Shown: one piece after another, positions 45,901 to 55,453 of the stretch
Numbering within the stretch: position 1 is the stretch's first letter
Layout of the letters: every line of letters starts with the position of its first letter
NCBI RefSeq assembly: GCF_043555975.1
Contig: NZ_JBIGIA010000004.1
Location: 280,693 to 344,692, forward strand
DNA: 64,000 bases
DNA from: Pelomonas nitida
GTDB lineage: Bacteria; Pseudomonadota; Gammaproteobacteria; Burkholderiales; Burkholderiaceae_C
Direction of reading: 5' to 3'
Position numbers and translations under genes: made by a program
Notes under the pieces: model-generated
Databases searched by the model: none
Told to the model about the DNA's origin: nothing
Seen by the model: only the letters and a program-made list of their open reading frames with translations

Positions 45901-45920
45901 TACTGTTTATTTGTACAGTA
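45901..45920. promoter_or_regulatory. LexA (SOS) box-like palindrome upstream of mraZ
   Basis: The 20-nt site has perfect outer arms TACTGT and ACAGTA around an AT-rich centre, giving CTGT-N8-ACAG. I count 17 of 20 matches to the E. coli LexA consensus. The symmetry extends one base on each side. It lies 44 nt upstream of the -35 element of the mraZ promoter. The previous gene ends 284 nt before it on the same strand, so the dcw cluster is the only evident target. Binding is not proven. Confidence 0.65.
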
Positions 45921-45964
45921 TTCCGTAAGTGCTTGATTTCATTGCAAAAACGACCCGTCCAACC

Positions 45965-45993
45965 TTGACCCTGCCTGTTGCGGCGCTTAAAGT
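45965..45993 (+). promoter_or_regulatory. mraZ (dcw cluster) promoter
   Basis: TTGACC (-35) and TAAAGT (-10) are separated by exactly 17 nt. The -10 directly abuts the first MraZ-type box at 45993. This is the best sigma-70-type promoter in the 405-nt gap. Confidence 0.6.
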
Positions 45994-46027
45994 GGGAGAA
46001 AGTGTTGTTTCGTGGTGAAAAGTGTCG
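45993..46027 (+). promoter_or_regulatory. 10-nt-phased MraZ-type boxes
   Basis: Four pentamers TGGGA, TGTTG, TGGTG and TGTCG follow each other with 5-nt spacers. E. coli MraZ binds TGGGN direct repeats with the same 10-nt period upstream of its own gene. Only the first box is a perfect TGGGN. The last overlaps the mraZ GTG start codon. The position fits autorepression. Confidence 0.55.
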
Positions 46028-46462
46028 GAAATCGTCTTTCAAGGGGCCTCCAACTTGGTGCTTGACGCCAAGGGGCGCCTGGGCGTTCCCGCGCGGCACC
46101 GTGAAGTGCTGCAGCTGCTCTGTGAGGGGCGGCTGACGATCACGAAGCACCCCGACGGCTGCCTGATGCTGTTCCCGCGTCCCACCTGGGAAGTCTTCCG
46201 CGACAAGGTCGCGGCGCTGCCGATGTCGGCGGCCGGCTGGAAGCGCGTGTTCCTGGGCAATGCGATGGACGTCGAGATCGATTCGGCGGCGCGCGTGCTG
46301 GTCTCGCCCGAGCTGCGCGAGAGCGCCGGGTTGGACAAGGACGTCGTGCTGCTGGGCATGGGCAGCCACTTCGAGCTGTGGGACAAGAAGACGCACGCGG
46401 CCCAGGAGGCCGAGGTGCTCGCCGGGCCCATGCCTGACGCACTCAAGGATTTCAGTTTCTGA
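46022..46462 (+). CDS. mraZ: transcriptional regulator MraZ
   Basis: This 146-residue protein has two AbrB-like swapped-hairpin domains, with DAKGRLGVPARHR near residue 15 and DSAARVLVSPELRE near residue 82. MraZ is a DNA-binding regulator of the dcw operon. It starts with GTG at 46022, within the last of the MraZ-type boxes. Its stop overlaps the rsmH start by one nucleotide (TGATG). Confidence 0.95.
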   Translation: MSEIVFQGASNLVLDAKGRLGVPARHREVLQLLCEGRLTITKHPDGCLMLFPRPTWEVFRDKVAALPMSAAGWKRVFLGNAMDVEIDSAARVLVSPELRESAGLDKDVVLLGMGSHFELWDKKTHAAQEAEVLAGPMPDALKDFSF

Positions 46463-47412
46463 TGGGCACCCAGGTGAACGAGAGCGCCACGTTCCGCCAC
46501 ACGACCGTGCTGCTGGACGAGGCGGTGGAGGGCGTGCTCGCGCGCCCGGACGGCGTCTATGTGGACGGCACGTTCGGCCGTGGCGGCCATTCGCGCGCGC
46601 TGCTGGCCCGGCTGGGGCCGCAGGGGCGCTTGATCGGCATCGACCGCGACCCGGAGGCCGTGGCGGCCGCCGCGGCGATCACGGACGCGCGCTTCTCCAT
46701 CGTTCACGCCGGCTTCGCCGACATGGCCGACGAGCTGGCGGCGCTGGGCGTGCACCAGGTCGACGGCGTGCTGCTGGATCTGGGCGTGTCCAGCCCGCAG
46801 ATCGACAACCCGGAGCGGGGTTTCAGCTTCCGCTTCGACGGGCCGCTGGACATGCGCATGGACACGACGCGCGGCGAAAGCGCGGCGGACTTTCTGGCAC
46901 GCGCTGACGAGCGCGACATCGCACGGGTGATTCGGGACTATGGCGAAGAACGGTTTGCTGGCCAGATTGCAAAGGCGGTTGTTGCTCGCCGAGAAGCCGG
47001 TGCGCCGCTCACGCGCACCGACGAACTGCGCGAACTCGTGGCTCGCACGGTCAAGACCCGTGAGCCCGGCCAGGACCCGGCCACGCGCACCTTTCAAGCT
47101 CTTCGGATTCATGTCAACGGCGAGCTTGACCAGCTGGACCAGGGACTGAAGTCGGCGCTGCGGCTGCTGGCGCCGGGCGGGCGGCTGAGCATCATCAGCT
47201 TTCACTCGCTGGAGGACCGGCGTGTGAAGCAGTTCATCGCCGCGCACAGCAAGACCGAGGTGGACCGCCGCGCACCGTTCGCACCGCCACCGCCGCTGGC
47301 GCTGAAGGCGCTGGGGCGCGTGATGCCCAGTGACGCCGAGGTGGCGGCCAACCCGCGTTCGCGCTCGGCCGTGCTGCGCATCGCCGAGCGCACCGATGCG
47401 CCGCTGAAATGA
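46462..47412 (+). CDS. rsmH: 16S rRNA (cytosine(1402)-N4)-methyltransferase RsmH
   Basis: This 316-residue SAM-dependent enzyme methylates C1402 in the 16S rRNA. The SAM site is DGTFGRGGHSRALL, with DGVLLDLGVSSPQ and the HSLEDRRVKQF block near the C-terminus. Its length is usual. It is the second gene of the cluster, coupled to mraZ by a one-base overlap. A 144-nt repeat-containing gap then precedes ftsL. Confidence 0.96.
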   Translation: MGTQVNESATFRHTTVLLDEAVEGVLARPDGVYVDGTFGRGGHSRALLARLGPQGRLIGIDRDPEAVAAAAAITDARFSIVHAGFADMADELAALGVHQVDGVLLDLGVSSPQIDNPERGFSFRFDGPLDMRMDTTRGESAADFLARADERDIARVIRDYGEERFAGQIAKAVVARREAGAPLTRTDELRELVARTVKTREPGQDPATRTFQALRIHVNGELDQLDQGLKSALRLLAPGGRLSIISFHSLEDRRVKQFIAAHSKTEVDRRAPFAPPPPLALKALGRVMPSDAEVAANPRSRSAVLRIAERTDAPLK

Positions 47413-47530
47413 TGCCCCTCGTCCACAGCCCGCTTTGGCCCACCCACCGAGGGGGTGGTGATGCTTGCCGGTTCGACCGGCAAGCGCATCGCCATGACGG
47501 GCCGGCTGGGGCGTGGCCCGGCGTTCGGCC
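47412..47530 (+). repeat. interspersed repeat copy C between rsmH and ftsL
   Basis: It carries the CACCGAGGGGGTGG core, a perfect hairpin at 47464-47484 (CTTGCCGGT arms), GCGCATCGCC, and GGGCCGGCTGGGGCG followed by GGCCC. The same block order occurs at 1738-1845 in the other orientation. It is one of only two sizeable gaps between mraZ and ftsQ. The hairpin could affect mRNA stability between rsmH and ftsL. Confidence 0.6.
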
Positions 47531-47556
47531 TGAAATGACGGGGAGCAGGGGCTGAC

Positions 47557-47820
47557 ATGGCCAAGCTCAACCTCGTCCTCATGCTCGCCGTGCTGGCCAG
47601 CGGCCTGGCGTTGGTGCACAGCGCCTACGAGTCGCGCCGCCTGTTCGCCGAGCGTGACCGCACCAAGGCCGAAGGCCAGCGCCTGGCGGCGGATGCGGAA
47701 CGGCTGAAGGCCGAGCGCCATGCGCAGGCGACGAATCTGCGCGTCGAGCAGGTCGCACGTGAGCGGCTGGGCATGCGGGTCATCACGCCGGCGGTCGTGG
47801 CATCGGGGGTGAACCCATGA
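47557..47820 (+). CDS. ftsL: cell division protein FtsL
   Basis: This 87-residue bitopic membrane protein has one N-terminal membrane helix (LVLMLAVLASGLALVHS) followed by a coiled-coil-like region (RLFAERDRTKAEGQRLAAD...) and a conserved ERLGMRVITP end. FtsL joins FtsB and FtsQ in the divisome and helps activate FtsW-FtsI. The position between rsmH and ftsI confirms the identity despite low sequence conservation. Its stop overlaps ftsI by ATGA. Confidence 0.93.
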   Translation: MAKLNLVLMLAVLASGLALVHSAYESRRLFAERDRTKAEGQRLAADAERLKAERHAQATNLRVEQVARERLGMRVITPAVVASGVNP

Positions 47821-49607
47821 TCCGCGGCGACAAGCAGGCGGGCGCGCGCGCGCTGGGCGCCGGGCGCGGCGTCAGCTACTCGAGCAGCCCGCTGCTGGCT
47901 TCCAAGACGCCGTCGTGGCGCTCGCGTTTCCTCGTGGGGCTGCTGGGGCTGGCCTTCGTCGGCCTGCTGGCGCGTGCCATCTACGTGCAGGTGCTGCACA
48001 GCGATTTCTTCCAGAAGCAGGGCGAAGCGCGCTACGCGCACACGCTGGAATTGCCCGCCACCCGCGGCCGCATCAAGGACCGCAGCGGCCAGGTGCTGGC
48101 GTCCAGCGTGGCGGTGCCGTCGATCTGGGCGATCCCGAAGGACGTCGACACCGACCCCGACAAGCGCCGCGAGCTGGCCAAGGCGCTGGGCATGTCCGAC
48201 CGGGAGCTGGCCGCCAAGCTCAACCCCGAATCGCGTTTCGTGTGGCTCAAGCGCCTGGCGGATGACGACACGGGCAAGGCGGTGAAGGCCATCGGCCTCA
48301 AGGGCGTGTTCCAGGACCGCGAATACCAGCGCACCTACCCCGAGCGCGAGACCGCGGCGCATGTGGTGGGCTTCACCGGCGCCGAAGACCGGGGCCAGGA
48401 AGGCATCGAGCTGGCGTTCCAGAAGGAGCTGCAGGGCAGGGAAGGCTCGCGCTCGGTCGTGCGCGACCGCCTGGGCCGCGTGGTGGAAGACATCGGTGAC
48501 GTCGTGCCGGCGGCCAACGGCCAGGACATCGACCTCTCCATCGACTCCAAGGTGCAGTTCTTCGCCTACCAGCGCGTGCGCGACGCGGTGCTGGAGAACA
48601 AGGCCAAGGCCGGCTCCGTCGTCGTGCTGGACACGCAGAGTGGCGAAGTGCTGGCGCTGGCCAACTACCCCAGCTACGACCCCGGCAATCGCCAGAACCT
48701 GTCCGGCGAGCAGCTGCGCAACCGCGCGATGACCGACGTGTTCGAGCCGGGCTCGACGATGAAGCCCTTCATCGCCGGCCTGTCGATGGAAACCGGGCGC
48801 AGCACGCCCGACACGCTGGTGGACACCGGCAACGGCCGCTACGCCTTCCAGGGCTCGGTCATCAGCGACACGCATGCCCACGGCCTCATTCCCGTGCGCG
48901 AGGTCATCAAGTTCTCCAGCAACATCGGCGCCACCAAGCTGGCGATGCAGATGGAGCCGCGCGAGATGCACGAGATGTTCACGGCCATCGGCCTGGGCCA
49001 GCGTCCGCAGATCAGCTTCCCCGGCGCCGTCAGCGGCAGGCTGCGGCCCTACAAGACCTGGCGCCCCATCGAGCAGGCGACGATGAGCTACGGCTACGGC
49101 CTGTCGGCCTCGTTGTTCCAGCTGGCGCGCGCCTACACGGTGTTCGCACGCGATGGCGAGATCATCCCCGTCAGCATGCTGCGCCAGCCGCACGACCACC
49201 CCGTGCCCGGCATCCGCGTCTTTTCACCGAAGGTCACGCAGGACCTGCGGCTGATGCTGCAGGCCGCTGCCGGCCCCGGCGGCACGGCGCCCGAGGCCCA
49301 GGTGCCCGGCTACAGCGTGGGCGGCAAGAGCGGCACGGCGCACAAGCAGGAAGGCAAGGGTTACGCCAGCCACAAGTACCGCTCGTGGTTCGTCGGCATT
49401 GCCCCCGTCGGCAAGCCGCGCATCGTCGTGGCCGTCATGGTGGACGAGCCGACGGCTGGCAGCTATTTCGGCGGCAAGGTCGCCGGCCCCGTGTTCAGCC
49501 AGGTCACGGCGCAGACGCTGCGCCTGCTGGGCGTGCAACCCGACCTGGACGTCAAGAGCCAGATCGTCGCCAACAAGAACGCCGTGGCCACCGAAGAAAG
49601 TTTCTAG
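47817..49607 (+). CDS. ftsI: peptidoglycan D,D-transpeptidase FtsI (PBP3)
   Basis: This 596-residue class B penicillin-binding protein has a short cytoplasmic tail, one membrane helix (about residues 38-58), a pedestal domain (from YAHTLELPATRGRIKDRSG) and a transpeptidase domain with SxxK (GSTMKPF), SSN (KFSSNIG) and KSG (GGKSGTAHK). It cross-links septal peptidoglycan and is the target of beta-lactams. It is coupled to ftsL by a 4-nt overlap. Confidence 0.96.
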   Translation: MIRGDKQAGARALGAGRGVSYSSSPLLASKTPSWRSRFLVGLLGLAFVGLLARAIYVQVLHSDFFQKQGEARYAHTLELPATRGRIKDRSGQVLASSVAVPSIWAIPKDVDTDPDKRRELAKALGMSDRELAAKLNPESRFVWLKRLADDDTGKAVKAIGLKGVFQDREYQRTYPERETAAHVVGFTGAEDRGQEGIELAFQKELQGREGSRSVVRDRLGRVVEDIGDVVPAANGQDIDLSIDSKVQFFAYQRVRDAVLENKAKAGSVVVLDTQSGEVLALANYPSYDPGNRQNLSGEQLRNRAMTDVFEPGSTMKPFIAGLSMETGRSTPDTLVDTGNGRYAFQGSVISDTHAHGLIPVREVIKFSSNIGATKLAMQMEPREMHEMFTAIGLGQRPQISFPGAVSGRLRPYKTWRPIEQATMSYGYGLSASLFQLARAYTVFARDGEIIPVSMLRQPHDHPVPGIRVFSPKVTQDLRLMLQAAAGPGGTAPEAQVPGYSVGGKSGTAHKQEGKGYASHKYRSWFVGIAPVGKPRIVVAVMVDEPTAGSYFGGKVAGPVFSQVTAQTLRLLGVQPDLDVKSQIVANKNAVATEESF

Positions 49608-49614
49608 ACATGCT

Positions 49615-49680
49615 GCCCCCACGCTCGCTTCGATCACTGCCCCCGATGGGGGGCTCATCGCCCTTGGGGCGGCCCGGCGG
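49615..49680 (+). repeat. interspersed repeat copy D between ftsI and murE
   Basis: CCCCCACG, CTCGCTTCG, CTGCCCCCGATGGGGGGC and CTTGGGGCGGCCCGGCGG occur in the same order as in copy B at 27624-27692. It fills the 76-nt gap between the ftsI stop and the murE start, and it supplies the sequence directly upstream of the murE ATG in place of a normal ribosome-binding site. Confidence 0.65.
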
Positions 49681-49683
49681 TCA

Positions 49684-51149
<1,466 letters not shown>

Positions 51150-51153
<4 letters not shown>

Positions 51154-52538
51154 ACTTCCTGACGCTCTCAGACGCGCAGGCGCTGCTGCCCGGCTCCACG
51201 CTGGTCGGTGACGGCGCGACCGGCTTCGCCCGCGTGCACAGCGACACCCGCACGCTGCGCGCCGGCGACCTGTTCGTCGCACTGCGCGGCGAGCGCTTCG
51301 ACGCGAACGACTTCCTCGCACAGGCGAAGGCCGCTGGCGCCGTGGCGGCGCTGGCCGAACGCGGCCTGCTTGAGGCCGGCCTGCCCGGCCTGCTGGTGCC
51401 CGACGCCAAGGCCGCGCTGGGCCAGCTCGCCGCTGCATGGCGGCGTCAGCAGCAGCTGCCCGTCATCGCCGTCACCGGCTCCAACGGCAAGACGACGACG
51501 ACGCAGATGATCGCCAGCATCCTGCGCGCCTGGGTGGGCGGGGATGCGCTGGCCACCGAGGGCAACTACAACAACGACATCGGCGTGCCGTTGACGTTGC
51601 TGCGCCTGCGCCATGACGACGAGACCAGCCACCGTGCCGCCGTCGTCGAGCTGGGCATGAACCACCCCGGCGAGATCGCGCCGCTGGCCGCGATGACGGC
51701 GCCCAGCGTGGCGCTGGTCAACAACGCGCAGCGCGAGCACCAGGAGTTCATGGCCACCGTCGAGGCCGTCGCGCGCGAGAACGGCGCGGTGCTCGAAGCG
51801 CTGTCGCCCAGCGGCTGCGCCGTGTTTCCCGCCGAGGACGCCTGCGCGCCGATCTGGTTCGAGATGGCCGGTGCCCGCCCGCACCTGACCTTCGCGCTGC
51901 GCGGCGAGGCCGATGTGACCGGTGCCGCCCAGTGGCAGGGTTCGCACTGGGCGCTGGAGCTGCACACGCCGGCTGGCACCGTGCCCGTTGCGTTGGCGAT
52001 GGCCGGCGAGCACAACGTGCGCAACGCGCTGGCCGCTGCCGCCTGTGCGCTGGCCGCGGGCGCGCCGCTGTCGGCCATCCGGCAGGGGCTGGAAGCCTTT
52101 CGCGCCGTGAAGGGCCGCTCCGAGCTCAAGCGCGACGCGCAGGGCCGCACGCTCATCGACGACAGCTACAACGCCAATCCCGACAGCGTGCGTGCCGCCA
52201 TCGACGTGCTGGCCGGCCTGCCGGGCGACAGCTGGCTCGTGCTCGGCGACATGGGCGAGGTCGGCAACGACGGCCCGGCCTTCCACCGCGAGGTCGGCGC
52301 CTACGCCGCCGAGCGCGGCATTGCGCACCTCTGGACGGCCGGCAGCGCCGCTCGCGACGCTGCGGCGGCCTACGGTCCGAGCGCGCGCGCTTTTGACAAC
52401 ACGGCCGCGCTGATTGCGGCCCTCACGGAACAACCCGGTGTGAGCCAGACCCTGGTCAAGGGCTCGCGCTTCATGAAGATGGAACAAGTGGTCGCTGCAT
52501 TGCAAACCGCACGAGACGGAGGCCCGCATGCTGCTTAG
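51150..52538 (+). CDS. murF: UDP-MurNAc-tripeptide:D-Ala-D-Ala ligase MurF
   Basis: This 462-residue Mur ligase adds D-Ala-D-Ala to the UDP-MurNAc tripeptide. The ATP loop is VTGSNGKTTT, with EGNYNNDIGVPLTLL and DDSYNANPDSVRAA as family markers. It begins at a rare TTG codon (51150) that overlaps the murE stop, with GGAAAGG upstream. Its 3' end overlaps mraY by 11 nt. Confidence 0.95.
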
Positions 52539-53706
52539 CCTCGCCCAATGGCTGCAAGGCCTCTACCCGGATCTGGGCTTTCTGCGGATCTTCAACTACA
52601 TCACCTTCCGCGCCGTCATGGCCGCGATGACGGCGCTGCTGATCGGCCTGGCCTTCGGGCCCTGGGTCATCCGCCGCCTGACCGCGATGAAGATCGGCCA
52701 GCCCGTGCGCGCCTACGGTGTGCAGGCCCACCTGGCCAAAAGCGGCACGCCCACCATGGGCGGCGTGCTGGTGCTGATCGGCATCGGCGTGTCCACGCTG
52801 CTGTGGTTCGACTGGAGCAACCGCTTCGTGTGGGTGGTGATGCTGGTCACGATGGGCTTCGGCGCCGTGGGCTGGGTGGACGACTGGCGCAAGGTCGTCG
52901 ACAAGAACCCCGAGGGCATGCGCAGCCGGGAGAAGTTCTTCTGGCAGTCGCTGATCGGCCTGTTCGCCGCCATCTACCTCGCGTTCAGCGTGTCGGAGAC
53001 CAGCTTCCTGGGCGTCGTGCAGTTGTTCTTCCGCTGGATCTCCAGTGGCTTCTCGACGGATCTGCCCCCGAAGGCCGACCTTCTGATCCCGTTCTTCAAG
53101 ACCATCTCCATGCCGCTGGGCGTGTGGGGCTTCGTCGCGCTGGCGTACTTCGTCATCGTCGGCACCAGCAACGCGGTGAACTTCACCGATGGCCTGGACG
53201 GCCTGGCCATCATGCCGGTGGTGCTGGTGGGCTCGGCGTTGGGGCTGTTCGCCTACCTGACCGGCTCATCGGTGTTCTCCAAATACCTGCTGCTGCCCTA
53301 CATCCCCGGGGCCGGCGAGCTGCTGATCTTCTGCGCGGCGATGTCGGGCGCGGGCCTGGCCTTCCTGTGGTTCAACGCCCACCCGGCCCAGGTCTTCATG
53401 GGTGACGTCGGTGCCCTCGCGCTGGGCGGCGGCCTGGGCACGCTGGCTGTCATCACGCGCCAGGAAATCGTGCTGGGCATCATGGGCGGCATCTTCGTGG
53501 CCGAAGTGCTGAGCGTCATGCTGCAGGTGAGCTGGTTCAAGTTCACGAAGAAGCGCTTCGGCGAGGGCCGACGCATCTTCAAGATGGCGCCGCTGCATCA
53601 CCACTTCGAGAAGAGCGGCTGGAACGAGACGCAGGTCGTCATCCGCTTCTGGATCATCACGATGCTGCTGTGCCTCGTCGGCCTGGCGAGCCTGAAGCTG
53701 CGGTGA
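52528..53706 (+). CDS. mraY: phospho-MurNAc-pentapeptide transferase MraY
   Basis: This 392-residue membrane enzyme makes lipid I from UDP-MurNAc-pentapeptide and undecaprenyl phosphate. About ten hydrophobic segments are visible. Catalytic markers are GTPTMGG, the FGAVGWVDDWRKV pair of Asp, and NFTDGLDGLA, with the MAPLHHHFE histidine loop near residue 352. Length and motifs are normal. Confidence 0.97.
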   Translation: MLLSLAQWLQGLYPDLGFLRIFNYITFRAVMAAMTALLIGLAFGPWVIRRLTAMKIGQPVRAYGVQAHLAKSGTPTMGGVLVLIGIGVSTLLWFDWSNRFVWVVMLVTMGFGAVGWVDDWRKVVDKNPEGMRSREKFFWQSLIGLFAAIYLAFSVSETSFLGVVQLFFRWISSGFSTDLPPKADLLIPFFKTISMPLGVWGFVALAYFVIVGTSNAVNFTDGLDGLAIMPVVLVGSALGLFAYLTGSSVFSKYLLLPYIPGAGELLIFCAAMSGAGLAFLWFNAHPAQVFMGDVGALALGGGLGTLAVITRQEIVLGIMGGIFVAEVLSVMLQVSWFKFTKKRFGEGRRIFKMAPLHHHFEKSGWNETQVVIRFWIITMLLCLVGLASLKLR

Positions 53707-53710
53707 TCGC

Positions 53711-55453
53711 ATGAAGCTGGACCTGCCGCAACTCTTCGAACAGCGCGTGCTCGTGCTGGGCCTCGGGGACTCCGGTCTCGCGATGGCCCGCTGGTGTGCG
53801 CGCTTCGGCGCGCAGGTCACCGTGTGGGACTCGCGCGCCCAGCCGCCGCAGCTCGCGGCGCTGGGCGACACCGCCGCCTTTGTCACCGGCGAGCTGACGG
53901 CCGAGCAGGTTGCCGGCTTCAACGCCGTGTTGAAGAGCCCGGGCCTGTCGCCGCTGGATGCGCGGCTGAAGGCCGTCTACGAACATGGCCCGGCCGTGCG
54001 CGGCGAGCTGGACCTGTTCGCCGATGCGCTGGCCGCACTGAAGGCCCAGCACGGCTACGCGCCCGCCGTGCTGGCCATCACCGGCACCAACGGCAAGACC
54101 ACCACCACCTGCATGACCGGCCTGCTCGCCGAGCGTGCCGGCAAGCGGGTGGCCATCGCGGGCAACATCGGCCCCACGTTGCTGGACACGCTGACCGAGG
54201 CGCTGGCTCAGGAGCCCGATCCCGCACCGGCCGACGCGCCGGCAGACGCCGAACCTGCGTTGCTGGCCGAGGTTGCCGACGCGCCCCCCGCTGACGAGGA
54301 CGCGGTGGAGCCCACCGACGACAACGACGAGGGGGCCGAGATCGCCGAGCCCGCAGCAGACATCGCCACGCTGCCGGACATCGACGCGCCGCTGCCCATC
54401 GACCCGCCGCCGCCGCGCGGCCCGGTGTTCGAGACCTTGCCGGACGTCTGGGTGCTGGAGCTGTCCAGCTTCCAGCTCGACGGCGTGAGCAATTTCGAGC
54501 CGACGGCCGGCGCCGTGCTGAACCTGACGCAGGATCACCTGGACTGGCATGGCGACATGGCCGCCTACGGTCGCGCCAAGGCCCGCATCTTCGGCCGTGA
54601 GTCGGTCATCGTGTCCAACCGCGACGACGCCGAGGTCGAGCGCCTCGTGCCGCAGCCGGTGTTCGTGAAGGGCTCGCGCGGCAAGCCCGGCCGCACGGTG
54701 TCGCGCCGCGTCGTGCGCTTCGGCCTGAACGCGCCGACCGCACCGGGTGACTTCGGCCTCGTCGACGAAGGCGGCCTGGCCTGGCTGGTGCGCGCCCGCG
54801 AGCTGGACCCGACGATCAAGAAGCGCAAGGGCGACGAGCCCGAGCCGCTCGTCATCCAGCGCCTGATGCCTGCCGACGCGCTGCGTGTGCGCGGCCGCCA
54901 CAACGCCGCCAATGCGCTGGCCGCCCTCGCACTCGCGACGGCCGCCGGCTGCGAGCTGGCGCCCATGCTGCACGGCCTGCGCGAGTACCGCGGCGAGCCG
55001 CATCGCGTGGAGCCGGTGGGCATGATCGATGGCGTCGAGTTCTTCGACGATTCCAAGGGCACCAATGTCGGCGCGACGGTGGCCGCCATTTCCGGCCTGG
55101 GCGCCGACCGCGCGCCTGCCAAGCTCGTGCTCATCCTTGGCGGCGACGGCAAGGGCCAGGACTTTGCGCCGCTGGCCGATGGCGTTCAGCGTCACGCGCG
55201 CGCCGTCGCCCTGATCGGCCGCGACGCGCCGCAGATCGAGGCTGCGCTGGCCAACACGGGCGTGCCCCTGCAGCGCCTGGACACGCTCGAAGCCGCCACG
55301 GCCTGGTGCCTGGCGCAGGCCAAGTCGGGTGACAGCGTGCTGCTCAGCCCGGCCTGCGCGAGCCTGGACATGTTCCGGAACTACGCCCACCGCGCCGAGG
55401 TCTTCGTGGCCACCGTGCAGCAACTGGCGGACGACCGTGGGGTGACGCTGTGA
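53711..55453 (+). CDS. murD: UDP-MurNAc-L-alanine:D-glutamate ligase MurD with acidic insertion
   Basis: This 580-residue Mur ligase adds D-Glu to UDP-MurNAc-L-Ala. The N-terminal domain has VLGLGDSGLA, the ATP loop is ITGTNGKTTTT, and the C-terminal domain has RGRHNAANALAAL and FFDDSKGTN. It is much longer than E. coli MurD (438 residues). Residues about 167-242 form an insertion rich in Asp, Glu, Ala and Pro between the GNIGPTLLDT strand and the VLELSSFQLDG segment of the central domain. A second, shorter extra loop (KKRKGDEPEP) lies near residue 375 and I recall a similar loop in other Burkholderiales. All catalytic motifs are intact, so the enzyme should work. Confidence 0.93.
   Translation: MKLDLPQLFEQRVLVLGLGDSGLAMARWCARFGAQVTVWDSRAQPPQLAALGDTAAFVTGELTAEQVAGFNAVLKSPGLSPLDARLKAVYEHGPAVRGELDLFADALAALKAQHGYAPAVLAITGTNGKTTTTCMTGLLAERAGKRVAIAGNIGPTLLDTLTEALAQEPDPAPADAPADAEPALLAEVADAPPADEDAVEPTDDNDEGAEIAEPAADIATLPDIDAPLPIDPPPPRGPVFETLPDVWVLELSSFQLDGVSNFEPTAGAVLNLTQDHLDWHGDMAAYGRAKARIFGRESVIVSNRDDAEVERLVPQPVFVKGSRGKPGRTVSRRVVRFGLNAPTAPGDFGLVDEGGLAWLVRARELDPTIKKRKGDEPEPLVIQRLMPADALRVRGRHNAANALAALALATAAGCELAPMLHGLREYRGEPHRVEPVGMIDGVEFFDDSKGTNVGATVAAISGLGADRAPAKLVLILGGDGKGQDFAPLADGVQRHARAVALIGRDAPQIEAALANTGVPLQRLDTLEAATAWCLAQAKSGDSVLLSPACASLDMFRNYAHRAEVFVATVQQLADDRGVTL

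Noticed and set aside
53711..55453. Sequencing error or frameshift as the explanation of the extra length of MurD
   Set aside because: The frame is continuous, conserved motifs flank the extra segment in the same frame, and the inserted composition is consistently acidic/proline-rich.
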